Notes: generated by a model from the letters alone, not told the origin. A DNA stretch of 64,000 nucleotides from Plecoglossus altivelis (GCA_036571765.1 BROE01000022.1:9393575-9457574), one strand, 5' to 3'; positions 22,661 to 36,874 are shown, numbered from the stretch's first letter. Numbers and translations: made by a program.

Positions 22661-24070
22661 TCCTCGCAATTATCACTGCAGCTTTTATCAGGGATCTGCA
22701 CTTTATGTTCCTGTACAGACCCTGACGGCTACTCGAGATACACCGGTAGATTCTCCCGGTACGACCAAAGCACTATATTGTTTGTGCAACCAGCCCCGCG
22801 GCAACTTCTTTAGAAAGAACCTCCTTCCCAACAACTCCGGACCATGAGATCCCTCCCGTAAGGAATACTTTAAAGACAGACAAAAGACCAAAAACAACAC
22901 CGTATTTTATCAATAGTGGGCCTTCAGCGAACGCCGCCGGAGTTAAAACCTTCAAAGCCCTGAAAAATGCCTTGTCCATTTTACCCCAAGTCCCAAAGCC
23001 TTTTGAAAGAAAGAAAACTCCCCTGTCCCCCTTTGATTGACAGGCATGGGAAGTTAAACCCTCCCGGAACAATTGATGGTGGAATAAGATAAAGAAAACG
23101 TAAGACTGTTTCCTCGATCCATGCCCTCCGGGTAGAATACGGCCTTGTAATTTACAGGTCTATGTTGCCCCACCCTCATGCACAAACGCACACCACAGGC
23201 ACACGCACAGCAACCAGGCACACAGCACACAACACAAAAATAGATAGATAAGATAAGATAGAAATCCTGCCACAAATCTTTGAGAATGAACTGAGGTCAG
23301 GGGTTAAGTAGGCGAGTGGCAAATTGAGGGACTGAGGCATGGGTTCCACACAATAGATGAGGGTTTTCCTGGCCAATAGGCTTGCCACACCTGAGGACAA
23401 GCAAAGAACAATCCCCCCCTCCCTCCTTCCTCGCAATTATCACTGCAGCTTTTATCAGGGATCTGCACTTTATGTTCCTGTACAGACCCTGACGGCTACT
23501 CGAGATACACCGGTAGATTCTCCCGGTACGACCAAACGTATTGTTGTGCACCCACAGCCCCGCGGCACTTCTAGAAGAACTCCTTCACAACTCCGACATG
23601 AAGATCCCTCCGTAAGGATACTTTAGACAACAAAGACAAAACAATCACGTTTTATTCAATAGATGCTCTTCAGCGAACGCCGCGGAGTACCTCAAAGCCT
23701 GAAAGTGCCTGTCCTTTTTCCAAAGCCTTTGAATGAAAGAAAAACTCTGTCTTTGATTGAGCAGGCATGAGTAAATACTCGGTACAAGTGATGGTGGAAT
23801 AGATAAAGAAACGTAAGATGTTTCTCGATCATGCTCGGTAGAAACGGCTTGTATTTCGGTCTCTGTTGCTCATGCACACGCACACACAGGCACACGCACA
23901 CACAGGCACACACACACACACACAAATAGATAGATAGATAGATAGAAATCTGCACACGATCTTGAGATGAATGAGTCCAGGTAAGAGGCGAGGGCAATTG
24001 AGGACTGAGGCAGGTCACACAATAGATGAGGGTCCTGGCATAGGTGCCACACTGAGACAGCAAAGACAAA
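22661..24070. repeat. adjacent near-duplicate (22661-23412 and 23429-24070)
   Basis: The two copies begin with about 108 identical bases (22661-22769 and 23429-23536) and then stay collinear while differing mainly by one- to few-base insertions, mostly extra bases in the first copy. Shared landmarks include CTTCAGCGAACGCCG, CACACAATAGATGAGGG and the GATA-repeat block. The copies are about 752 and 642 bases long. The pattern is that of an uncorrected long read placed beside a better copy. A real tandem duplication would mostly show substitutions. Confidence 0.85.
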
Positions 24071-24124
24071 TGACAGACCGCCAGGATCGCGCCACGCGCA
24101 CACACAAACACGCTCCCCCCCCAC

Positions 24125-24240
24125 ACACACCCAACCACACACACACACACAGACACGCAGTATACACACACAGACTCTCTCTCTCTCACACACACACACA
24201 CAAACGCACACGTTCACACAGACAAGCACACTCACAGAAG
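24125..24240. repeat. CA / CT simple repeats
   Basis: CA blocks, a short CT block and further CA blocks with AC-rich interruptions, following directly on the duplicated segment. Confidence 0.88.
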
Positions 24241-27200
24241 TAGACTCGTTTGAGATTCGCTCCTTTTATCCCCTCAACCCTTCAGCTCTCACTTTCACTT
24301 TCCCTGTTTCTCTGTCTTCTCATCGCTCTTCCTCTATCCCGGCCCTCTGTTGCAGCATCCTTCGCTCTCGAGCACGCACGCAGATGGATATCATACATGC
24401 TCACCTGCGCACATGAATCCGCCCAAGGGAGGAAGGGTACTTGTCGTGTAATTACATTACCGAGTTAAAACAGGGGCCGTTTTCATTCCTCATTAACAAG
24501 GTTACATGCAGCGTCGCACGCTCCTCTTCTTCTCTGGTTGAGGTGGCACCATCAATAGCCTCCTTACAAAGGTAATTACAGTGGCGCCTCTGCAGGATGA
24601 AGCGTTTGCGTGACCTCGGGGAGCCCCGGCCTATGGCGGCTCGGATCAGGAGGATCGGGCAGCGCACTGCTCCCCCATCCTCATCCTCATCGTCGTTTCT
24701 GGAAGGTCTCGGTCCTTCCTCGCTGGCCGTGCCACGTTCGCTGTCTGCACGCCGCGGAGGCTCACGCCCGGGCGGAACAGGCGAAGAGCGGGAGCCCTGC
24801 GGCCGTTCTTCTAGCGTTGTTCCCCAAATACACGCGCACGCACGCCAAACACATCTCTCCCCCACTTTGTATTCTCTCCAGGGTTACTTCTTTAATCAAG
24901 TTCTCCATAGCTACACCTGGTTGAGAGAGTAAATGTGTGCTTTTATTTCCCTGGGTGTGTGTGAGAGTGTGTGTGTGTGTGCGTTCACTATCGAACCTGT
25001 GACCAGGGCCCGGTCCCAGAGCTGAGGTAGAGTGGACCTTGATGGGGGAACAAGCAGCCCTTTAACATGTTTAACAGGCCATCCACAAACCCGGCGACAT
25101 TCAATTGCTCGGCCTCAAGATAATATCTCCTGAATTGTAAGCGGTGATTGCAAAGAAAGCAATCAAAGTTGAGTGCTGTGAGCGTGCGTTTCCACGGTTT
25201 CACGCCGTCAGCCTTGCCGTATCGGCCGCAACGCAATTAGTCGTAAACAATAATGGGTTTGGCTGATTGTTTAGCGGTTTCATTGGGTCAAGTCGGCCAT
25301 ATTTACGGCAGCCTGCCATCTGCCGTGTTGAGGTGTGCGGAAATGGGAGAGACGAACATGGCCTTGCATCTAAAGTCTCTCTCCCTCTCTTGCTCCAACT
25401 CTCTCCCTCTATCTATCACATTGTCTGCTTTTATTTTTTCTCCTCTCTCTCTGCTGTCTAGCCCCCTCCCCTCTCTCTCTCTCTCTCGCTGCTGTGTAGC
25501 TCTCTCTCTTTCTTTCTACTCTCTCTACATTTTGGCGTGCTCGTGCCCATGGGTATGTTTAGAGTGTGCGTGGAGTGGTGACTGAATTGGCTGTGTCTGT
25601 ACGTTGATTGGCTCAGAGCCTTAGGGATCAACAGAACGCTGTCAGGGCTGTTTCCATTTGTCTTCCCCCTCTTTCTCTCACCTGCCTCCCCTCCCTCCAG
25701 TCACACAGTTCAACCGGCTGCTCCTCGGCTAAACCGCCATTCGGAGATAGCTCATCAGATGAGTCGAGTCAATCAGAAAAGAGGGAATTAGGTGCTGACG
25801 TCTCTGGTGAGAAGTTGTACCAGCTACTTTGTTTCTGAATCCCCCAACTTTGACTGCGTTTGTGATGAGCCCAGTCGTACTTGGTGAATATTATGCATGG
25901 GAGCACCATCCCCAGCTCTCTCCCTGGTGCCCTCGTGGCTCATCACAGCTCAAGGTTGTAGTGGTTCTCATCTCCTCCATGGCGCCCTGCTGGAGGGAGC
26001 AGAGAGATAGCGAGTGCTGCTGTACGTGGTCGTCTTTGCCCCCCCCCCTCTTCTCTGTGGCAGATCAGCAGGCGCTCATTGTCAGCCTGTTATCATGGCC
26101 AATGCAGTTCCATCCCCCTCCACCCCACACCTCCGCCTACACCCCCTCATAACACACCCTTTGTTGAGCCTGCTGTGCCATGTGAAAGCACGTCGCTCCC
26201 CCCCTTCCCCTTGGACCAACCAGAGGATCTATGTTCTCTTCATGTCTGCCTGACTGCCCGTCTGTCCGACCCTATCGGTTCGCCTGTCTGTCTGTCTTCA
26301 GCCATCTGCCTGTCAGGTAGTCCATCGTCTGTTTGTCCACCTGCACAGCCCTGCCTACCCCTGCAGCAAAGAGAGAGTGCCCTGCAATGTTGATTGCTTC
26401 TCCACTCCACCCTCGTCGACACATCCGCACATCCGCACGCACACACATTCACATGGCTCACCGGGAGCAGACAGGTGTGTATTATTTACTGTGGCCTGAG
26501 GATGCCAGTCCCCACAGAATGAGCAAACAGTGTCTGAGTGAGCTGACCTGCTGGTCCCAGCAGCCTCTAGGATAAGGCTGGAAGGAGAGGAGCTGGTCTG
26601 GAGACAGCTCTCGGAGCACAGCGTTCCACTCAAGATATTTTCCCTACATATCAACTAAGTGCCTACAGGCTCATATGCGGTGGATGAGTTTGCAGAGTGC
26701 GTGGACCTCATTACGTACGCTTATATGGATGGGCACACATGCGTCCTCTCATGAAAGCAGCCTAATGATATGTTGCCGCTGTACGTGAGGAGATTGTATG
26801 GCTTTTCTACCCCCCTGCCACACACACACAGACACACACACACCCAGGCACGTATATGTGCATGCAGTCTCCCCGTAAATGCGAAAACCTGGGGGTTGCC
26901 AAACTCCTTCATTTCCACAGATCAATCACAGATCACAGATGATAATACTCTCATTACACCCCACTCAGATAGCACTATGATGACAGTCCTAGTGATTATC
27001 ATCATTATTATCATTTCTTTATTACAGTTAATTATTCCACATCCTAAAGAGGCCGTTAATGGACTCCCTCCTTTCATCTTTTACCAGGCTGCGATTCGGT
27101 TCCCCCTCCCCAAAGGCCCCTTCTCTGCACTCTCCCTAAGCGCTGACAAGGCATCACCAGCAGCTTACAGAGCCAACTATAAGGTCTGACAAATTGAGCT

Positions 27201-28374
27201 GTAAATTGTGAAGCTCACGGCCCAATTAGCAGCAAGTAGCCGTGTTAAAAGGAGGGGCCTGGAGTAAACAGCACACGGTGATTGACAGGGGGCTGAAAAA
27301 GAAATGCGCGTGAGAACTGTATTTCCTTTGCCACACTCTCTCCCGCTCTCTGGACAGGTGGAGAAGGGTAATCTTCTCTATTGCCTCTGTGAGTACCGTG
27401 GACGTGGAGGACCTGGCTTGAATATGAACTTATTGTGAAATCAGGAGGTGTGCTTGATTTTGATTGCCTTCCATTCAGCATGTCACGGACCTCTCCGGTT
27501 GTGTCTGGCTTGTTCAATCAAGTGCACCGCCAGAGTCCTCAACTGGGTTTGGTGAGATGACTGTCAGGGGTATAATAATACAGTATAAGGATTGTGTCCC
27601 GGAGCCATTGTTCTGCTCCACCACTAGGGGCAGTCTGTTCTGAGAGGGATGATTATAGCTGCAACGCTGTGTGCGCTCTTCAGGGCTTTTTGCTTTAAGA
27701 TGAGGAGCTGGGGTAAGGGGTTGCATTCTTTGGTAAACATTCACACATGGAGTTGTTAGGCGTGCTGTGTTAGGGTGTCTTGCTTTCATGAAAAGGAAAT
27801 GAACGGACTACGAATGACCTGTGAGGTTGGTGGAGAACCACTGAAACGTACTGTTCGATTGTAAAACCCTAGAAATGGACGTATGGTTGTGGTACAACTT
27901 TGACCACTTCTGACTTTCCACCAAACCTTGCACCTTTTGTCCGCCACCACCAATCCCTCACAAAAAAAAACGCATACACTACAAAATGCAGTCACACCCT
28001 TGTCACCAAGTAATTCAAAGTGGTGTTTGGGTCTCCATGGCTAAAAGCAGCCTGGACAAGAGAGTTCTTCATATTCTGCTGACCAAAATCCCAGTGTTTA
28101 ATGCTGAAATGGGTTTTCTCCCTGAGAGATTGAATCGATTTTTGCGGGTTTTCAGTTTACACTTTTCAACCTGTATTTCGGTGGTTCAGGGGCTTGCTAA
28201 ATATCTGTGGTCTGGAGAGAGTTATCAGTAGACATCGTACGTACAGTTACATTTTTATTGTTAATCATCCATTTAACTGAAAGGCTTTTTTGTCTCTGCT
28301 GTTCCTCGTCCTCCTTGGATCCTGTCCCCCTATGGCCCCCGCAGTGATGTTAATGAAGTTCCCTTTGCCCAAAC

Positions 28375-28408
<34 letters not shown>

Positions 28409-29243
28409 CAGTGGCTCATTCGGTAGTGTCACCTGCAGGAGTGAGGTGCACATCACGCCTCACTCATGCCAAACACATTACTAGGCCCATCTGGTGCCCC
28501 CTCCCCCCCCACCCCATACCAGGCGCCAGGCGCCAGGCACGGGCAGGCCTTCCACGACAAGGTCATGTGTTGGCGTATGTTGTGGATCACAGTCCGGCCT
28601 CCCTGAGGCCCCTGGCCCTGGCAGCATGGCAGGGTGGCATGTGTGGCGTGGAGGCAGGCTGTCCGTGTGCCCTGGCAGTATATCCTGGGCTCTCACTCGA
28701 CACAGGTCCAGCCTGCTCTGCTTCTTGTCGTGGCCATCGAACCTCATTCCTAGACGTCGGAGGGGGGTCAGGGGGGGGGGGGGAAAGAAAGAGACGCGGA
28801 GAGATAGAGAGAGGGAGTCTGCCGCCAGTCTGACAGATGGGTTGGCTGAGGGAGAGAGAGCTCTCTGTATGTGTGCGCTGGTGTCTCCTTCCGTGCCATA
28901 TCCGCCTGTGTGTGAAAAAGCAGGTCCCAGGCTCTCTGCTTTCCTTTGACCTCCTCAAGCCTGTTCATCTGATTAAGAGAAAGGTGGAGTGTGTGTGCAG
29001 TACGTGATGTTGGCGAGTTAGCCAGGCCTTGTTATCGGTTACCTGCGTCTTTGTGCAGATGCCAATACAGCAGTGCCTGAGCGAGAAGGTCTCCACAGCA
29101 TCTATTAAACTCTGCATCCTCTCCCTTTAACTGCCCCCTTCCCTTTTTCACAACGGTCCCAGATGCCCATTGGTATTCTGTCACCCCCACCCTCCCACCC
29201 TGCCCCTGCTGAGCGCTCACTGAGGTGTGTCGTAACAGGCATG

Positions 29244-29439
<196 letters not shown>

Positions 29440-32400
29440 CCGTGCACCGCCTGCTGCCTGTGTCAGTGTCCCCTTCTTCTCATCTTGTCCTTCTCCTCCC
29501 AGTGACATCTCTCTCTCCATGACTCCCTCTCTCGGTCTTTCTATCTCCTTCTCTCTTTCTCTTTTGCATCTGTGTCCTCCTCTTCGCTTCCCTCGCTAGT
29601 TCTGCTGGCTGAGGTCAGCAAGGGTCACTTCATGAGTCATTTCATCTTAAGAGGTGACCAGGGATGAAGCCCTTCGAAAAGTCTTTTTCCCACATCATCC
29701 AGTCAGCCTTTTTCACAGAGCTGCTTTGCAAGGTTTTTTCTTCTGAGAATCTGGACTTCTGTGGATTGCAAATGTTTTTTTTTGGATCTTTCCCTTTTCC
29801 CCCAAATGCTAGCGAGAGAAGATGTGTTTAATTTTCATTAGCTGTGCTTTCGGCCCATTTCATACTAATCTCATAAACGGCACTGTTAAGTCTATGGAGT
29901 GATTTATTAAAGTCAAACGGTAATTGCCTGCTAAAGAGACAGTGATCCTCAAAAGAACAGTTTGGCTTCAAGCAGATCACCCTTAAAGCTGATATTTAGA
30001 CTCAGCTGATAACTGATTATACACCTAGAGTCGCCCCCTCCTCTGTCTTTTCTATCTCTCCCTCAGCTCACGTTTCCCCTCATCCACCTGTTTATCTCTC
30101 CTTTATCCCTGCGACTCAACGCATATTGAGTTCTCCTCCCTGCCGCACTCCCTCCCTCTTGCTTTCTCTCTCTCTCTTCCTCTTTATCTATCGCTTTCTC
30201 ACTTTTGCTTTCTCTCTCTCTCTCTCTCTCCCTCCCCCCCCCTCCTCACTTCTGCTGGAAGCCTTGACCTACGTCTTGCAGCCCGCGCGCATGCAGTCTT
30301 CGGTGGCATGTTTACACAAACCACTTAAACCGGCTTCCTCCTCCGTCAGGCATGCCTGTCTAATTTTAATTAGGCCTGTGTCTGCCGGTGACGCTCTTTA
30401 TTATTGTTTCTCTGGACCAGATTGGAGCGTAGGGTGGAAAATGGATCTAATAGGTCACCGTGGGAGACAGGCTCCCCTGCGCGTGGCTCCCGGCCGCGCG
30501 GACAGGCGTGCGGGGCCAGCGTTGCTTTAACCCCCATTAATGCGCAGGCCAGGTGCTGAGGACCAAGCCGCACGGGCTTCGGGGAGGGCTGGGCGAACGG
30601 AGTGAAAAACACAAGCTAATTTCACATTAGCATGGAGGCTCAATGCGCTGAGAGGCTGCTGGCTTGCAAGCGTAGACTCCCACCTGGGAAAATTGGCTTG
30701 CAAACGAAGCGGCCGTCTTTCGAGGGTACGTTCGCGTGTGTTTTTCTGCCCTTCTAACGCAACGTTCAAATAAGTGTCTTGATTGGTGATTGTATTCACT
30801 TCTTTCACATGACTAACGTGACTCAGAGTGGCCCCCCCAAAGCGCGTGGTGTGAACTTTCGGTACGACCACCCTCGGGTCATCACACATGCCTGCCCGCC
30901 CAGGCGCGGTGAGGAAGCATAAGAGCAATGCTGGAGAGAATTGTTGTGTTCCTCACCTCTCTCCCCCAAAGATGTTATATTTGCTATGCAGAAATATCCA
31001 CATATAAATACAGCCTATGATTAGCAGTACGATGTTAAGCGAGCTAGTCGAATGAGTTAAGATAATGATGAAACGGTTGGAAAATAAACATTGCCAATAT
31101 TGTAGTAGATATTGCCCATATTGCAAAATCTTTCACCAATGGTGATGCAACCAACAACAAGCTGAAGGAAAGGAGGGGGGAAAAGAGCTCTCGGTCAATC
31201 TGCATGTGTGTCTGACCTCAGGAAAACCCCATTAACTTCTAACCCGGCCCCATGACTCACAGGTCAACCCTCACACCACCTCCCACACCCCCCCATCCTC
31301 CCCCACGCCCACCAGCCCCAGCAGCCAATTAGCAGCTGCGGGGCCTGGAGGGTCATCCACCTGGTGGGTGGGTAGGGGGGGGGGGCTAATCAATAGCTCC
31401 GCTCTGCGTCTGATGATCATTTATATTTCAGTGGAGAGATGACCTGCCTGCCTTTAATGAAAAGGTGTCTGCGAGGCTGAAAATTACTGAAGACGAACGT
31501 TTGGAATACTGATTGCGACACCAGCCGGAGCCTGGCCCAGTCTGGATTAGCCTATCACGCGGCCAGACGTGCTGCATAATTGAAATGGCAGCCATTTAGT
31601 ATTCTGGCGGGATGAAAGCGACCCAGGCTTAATCCCAGTCACTAGTCGTTACAGGTGAGGGTGGAGAATCTGGCATCGGATTCTCTCCTGGAGACCCACC
31701 CAGATGTTGGTTGTTTGACTGGTGGAATGAAGCTGTGGGCAGAGAAATACTGGCATAGATATGCAAACACTACCTAGCACATCACAGACATCCATCTTTT
31801 TTTTATAGCCTGCCTTCAGAAACAAATGCGTTTTATTGTAAACTTTTTACAGCCATACACCATACTCAATCCACTGAGGGTTTTTTGTAATAAAAAATTA
31901 GACTGTTATAACATGAATACGTTTGACTGAAGCACGCTTCTCAGATGCTGCACATCCTAGTTTTCCTTGTGTAATGAACACCTAGCTAAAGGTTAAAAGC
32001 CAGAAAGAATTGAAACACAGTCGATTCATCCAATGACATTGAGGGGAAACGGCAGCATCCCAAGGAAAAGGATAATGCAATAATGATAAAGCTTCAATTC
32101 ATTTGATATCAGAATGCATTTACTGAGCAATGTTAGAGGGCGGCTCTCCAATGCGCGATTTGTCTGCTCCCAGATTGGATTAGCGATGCGAGGCTTGTCC
32201 ATATGCATTTATTCTCTCAGATGAACGCTCAATGCAGTTTGCACCGTACCTCTGCTGAACCATCTTCACCCTTCTATGTGTGCTTACACAGATACATTCT
32301 CTGAGACACTTCCCATGCACAGAGACACAATCGCTTGACATTCCCACACGCACACACAAGCATCTACCACATCCTATCACTATAAGCTGTTTTGTCAGTC

Positions 32401-32605
32401 AGGAAGTCGGTGTGTGTGGGCTTGTGCCTCTTGTCTCGGTTTTCTCCCTGGATTCAAGGAGCTTTAGTGCTGTAGGCCAAGTAGAAGAACATCAGCAGGG
32501 GTCAGTGTAGACCTCCACTCCTACCTGTCTCACCTCACATGATGTATGTCCTCACCTACCGTCTACAGTGCTTCCATTCATACGCAGGGGGGAGGGGCCT
32601 TTTAG

Positions 32606-32634
32606 CCAGCCAGCCAGCCAGCCAGCCAGCTAGC
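32606..32634. repeat. (AGCC)n tetranucleotide repeat
   Basis: About seven AGCC units ending in AGCTAGC. Confidence 0.9.
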
Positions 32635-33082
32635 TTCCCAGTTGACACGAGAGGAGTCCGTGTCAAGGATATAGCTGCCCCTGGGTTTATGCTTCCAACC
32701 TGCCCAGTGCATTAACGACCTCTATACGCATTGATTTCTAATTACTCTGAAGTAGACACACAGGATAAATATTGTGTGGAGCACTGGGCAGAATCAAGCC
32801 AGTCGTAATCAGCGATCATTGATCTCCTGCCCGGGCCGCGGAGGTAATCTGTTTTAGATAGAGTCTGTTCTGCAGTGCTACACAGCGGGCTCTCTGGTCG
32901 CTGGCTTTTGTGAGGGTGTTAGCAGGAGTCCGCAGAGAGCTGGGCTGTTCGCCCTCCCTCTCTATCGCTTTCTCTGTCAAGAAATAGCATGCGAAGGAGG
33001 GGGAAAGGAACATGGAGACCGACTGAAGAAAGATGTGTGAGTGACTGATGGAAGGAGGGAGAGAGGGAGGGAGTCAGTAAGG

Positions 33083-33160
33083 GTGGGTGGGTGGGTAGGT
33101 GGGTGAGTGGGTGGGTGGGAGAGAGCGAGTGAGCAAGTGAGCGAGCGGGTGAGCAAGTGA
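33083..33160. repeat. GGGT / GAGC-type G-rich repeat
   Basis: GGGT units grade into GAGTGAGC units. The G-rich strand has repeated GGG triplets that could form G-quadruplexes. Confidence 0.85.
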
Positions 33161-33719
33161 ATGTGGAAAAAAGGACAGAACAGACATGAGGGAAAAAACA
33201 CTGAATATAAAATGAATGTAAAAATGTCTAACTCATTGTAATGAATTCATTCCAGCCCAAACGTATCATTAAACCTGAATACATAGTGCTGGATAAGTCA
33301 TTTAATTACACAGTAGACACAAGTACATACATGCATGTGTGTTTGGGGCTTTTTTTGTCTGTTTCTCTGTGGCGTTTGTCTGTGTGTATTATGTGGTTGA
33401 ATGTCTGTATTCCCAATAAAGACAATGGGAGGTGAATAACGTTTGACTGCCAGCCCTCTCTCTCCCTCTCCTCCTCTCTTTCAATTGTATTCCCTGTTGC
33501 TACATAGAAGCCCCAAGATTGCGGCTGGCAAAGTGCATCAAAAGAAAATCCTATGGATTTTGCTTCTGCCTGACTGGCTTGGATATGAGCATAATTAAAC
33601 TGAGGAGAGGTCTGTCTGCAGAGGTCCTCCCTGCTGCAGTCGTATCTCCCCTAAGGAGCCTCAACAGAGACACCTACAGCACAGCCCTACCTACTGACAC
33701 TGTACACAATCCATCTACG

Positions 33720-33805
33720 AGTCTTTCTTTCCTGTCGTTTTCCTTCTCTCTCTCTTTATCTCTCTCTCTCTGCGAACCATCAGCCTCTTGCTCGTGAGAT
33801 TGTCT

Positions 33806-33844
<39 letters not shown>

Positions 33845-34005
33845 GCCTCTCTCACACTTCTCCTTCCCTCTCTCTCCCCCCTCCTCTCTCTTCCTCTTCT
33901 CCCATCCTCTCTCTCTCTGTCTCTCTGGCCCCCTCCTCTCTCTCTCCCCCCCCTCCTCTCTCTCTTCCTCTCCCCCCTCCTCTCCCCCCCCCTCTCTTCG
34001 TCACT
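33720..34005. repeat. CT-rich tract
   Basis: Long CT dinucleotide blocks (pure at about 33810-33840) with CCCCTCCTC units. Ser/Leu or Arg/Glu frames are artefacts. Confidence 0.9.
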
Positions 34006-36718
34006 CAGCTGCTCCTCAGGCACAGCCAGGCAGGATGCTGTTGCTGTATTTCCCTCCACAGAACTCCACCTGAAATCCACCTTGCAAAACAAGCCTCGGC
34101 ACCTCTCCCTCCCTCAAGGCCAAGTGGCCCACTCACCGAGTGCTCCTAGCCACATGGCCAGGCAGCAAATCAGTGTGGTAGAAAAGGGGGAAACCAAATG
34201 AGGGGGTGGGGAGTCCTTTTTTGTTTTTGTTTTTTGCACTTCCGCTTACAATTCTGCACACCTCCTCCCCCCCTGTCTCCCCTGCGCAAGCTAATTAACA
34301 TTCACACGCTGGCAAGCCATCCATTTTTCTCCACTGTTTAATTGTCTTGAAAATTGAGGAGATTACAGAGAGCGATTCATGTACAAATAAGATTCTGTCG
34401 GGACACACGACAGCGTGTCACCCGTTGGATTGTCACCGAGCACACTTGTGGAACACACCCCACACGCACCGGCACGGTCACACAAACAGGCACGAGGTGC
34501 ACACTCACAGACAGGCACGCATATATCTATCTACCTATGTATCTCTCTGTCTCCCTCCTCATCCTATTCGTCTCTCCCGTCTACGTCTCTCTCGACAACC
34601 TCGCACACCTTTTCCCCGCGAGTGACATGGTTCAAATGACAAAGCCCGTCCAGCTCCAGGTTGTCAGACACACACTGAGCAGACCAGAGAGTGGGACAGA
34701 CTTCGGATGGTTCTGTGTTTTAGAACGGCTCCATTTCTCCACCTCAGTTTAGCCTTCCAAATCCTCAGGTAATTGCATTTTAATCGACAATTAATGCGGT
34801 GCGATTCATCATGTAGGGCTCCTTAAGAAGGAGCTGTGTGGAGTAGTTGGACAGGGGGGGGAGGGGAGGGGAGCAGGGGAGAACTGAGGCTGCGGTTTGC
34901 CTGATTTCCCCTCAGATGGATGGATGAACGGAGAGATGAGAGGTCAAACTACATCAGGAAAAAGCCTTTCGAAATGGCTCTAAGGAAGGATGCCAGCGTG
35001 TGTGTGCGTGTCAATAACTTTACAATGAGCTTGTTGCAAACATGTTCTCGACATGAGGACCATAACTTGATGTACATTAGGGGCCCAATAATGGAGGGCA
35101 TGATCACATCCATCGACCTACTCTGCCTCTCTCTACTCTGTGGAAGGCAGGTCCTAATCCTTTTATCCCACCTCAGTCTCAAATACACACATACACGCGT
35201 GCACACGCACTAACATACATGCACATATACATACAGCCATCCCATTTGTTGCTAGACATGTAGACAGGGATATTCTGCAGGGAGGGTCTAAATGAGGCGA
35301 TGGGATTACAGTTTTGGCATTGTAATCTCACCTTTGGATGCTCACCTTTCCTCCCTCCTTCCTTCCTCCCTTCCTCTCCTCCCCCACCTCTGCTTCCTAC
35401 CCATTCCGTCTAAACCCCATGTGTTTCAGATGGAAATAAGTCACCTTCTCTGTTCTTTTGTGCCACAGCCCAAAGTGGCTTCTGTTATTCTGTTATTCTG
35501 ACCATGTTAAATAGCTGAAATGAGCTTTTCTTTCTTCAGTTCTTGTGCTACAATGTATAATGGGAAGTCGAGTTCCAATGCTTTCTGTGTCTGGCACAGG
35601 ACAATGCTGGTTTTTCATTTATTTGAGCAGGAAAGTGGACTTTCTCTGTCACAATTCGTTCACTTAGTTGCTTTATACAGTCCCTGTTTTTCTTTAACAC
35701 TTAAGAAGCCTTAACATTCACTCTCTTTGTCTTAACGGGAAAACATTTCACACCTTCTCTAAAGCCCTAAAATAAATCATCTTAATTGAATATTAAATCA
35801 GTTTTGCTTGAAGAAACAACTTGTCATCCATCACAAATGTTGTGAATATCCATGTTTTCCCTCTTCGCTTTGCCCAAAGGCTGCATTTAGCAGGGCTTCA
35901 AACCAGCAAAAAGAAAAATCGTTTCGTTCCGAGCAGAATTGCTGTGGAACATTTTCATTTCAATGTTCCACTTTTGTTCCCAGACCTAAAACCAAATTAA
36001 AGACCTGTTAGCCTATTAACATCCCTTCCACGAAGGGTCGTGTGATGTGTCATAATGTATCTTTTAGACGCTATAAAATATATATATTCATATACAAAAC
36101 CAAATGAATAAAATGTCTCTACTGATGTCACCACCTTAAACAACATTCACCGCATCGCAGACTAGGGAGTCCAGCATTTACAGCAGTTCTCTTTGACTCC
36201 CTCCCTTCCTTTCTCTGCCTCTCTTCCTCTCCCACACCGTCAGCGTAACGCTCTCCCATGTCCGCTCGCAGCGGTTCTGTGCCTTCTACGTCGATGCTGG
36301 TTTTTCGAGCCACGCCGAAGACGAAATGGCCAAAATGCTCCTCCAACAGTGGTGCAGCAGCGCCGCACCCTCCTTTTCAATCAATTAACCATAGTGTTTG
36401 CTGCTCCCGGAAATCTATTTCTGGACATCTTTATTTTTATCAGACGGAAGTGGGTCTGCACCCGAAAAAAAAGTCGGAGTCTGAATATTCTCACTCCATT
36501 ATCTTTGCAAACAGTCTGGGTTTAATTAAAGCGTTGCACAGTGTCTTCTTCTAAATTTGCTCAGTAAAAACGTCATAAACTTTACCGCTATCCGCGCTCA
36601 CGTCTCTTTACCCTGAGAGCTGTGACTCAGAATCTACCTTTTTTACGCATGAACACGAAGATGTTTGCTTTGTTTCTGCTAACGCTTGTGGTGTGTATGT
36701 GCTTGGGGTGTGTTACAG

Positions 36719-36874
36719 GGCATGATGTACCTGGAGGAAAGGAGGCTGGTCCACAGAGATCTAGCAGCCCGTAACGTCCTTGTCAAGTCCCCCAACCACA
36801 TCAAGATCACAGACTTTGGCCTGGCTCGTCTTCTGGACGTCAATGAGAAAGAGTACAACGCTGACGGAGGAAAG
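36719..36874 (+). CDS. erbb4: erbb4 exon 21: catalytic loop and DFG
   Basis: 156 bp, phase 0 at both ends, the standard ERBB exon 21 length. GMMYLEERRLVHRDLAARNV carries the catalytic loop HRDLAARN at 36752-36775 with its Asp and Asn. DFG is at 36812-36820, followed by LARLLDVNEKEYNADGGK, the start of the activation loop with its tyrosine (KEYNADGG). All catalytic residues are intact, so the kinase should be active if exon 19 is repaired. The acceptor is GTTACAG and the donor AAG|gtgaga. Confidence 0.98.

Noticed and set aside
27986..28231. An 81-codon frame in unique intronic sequence
   Set aside because: It begins with a plausible ATG and is not repeat-derived, but I recognise no family and see no splice signals, so chance is the simplest explanation.
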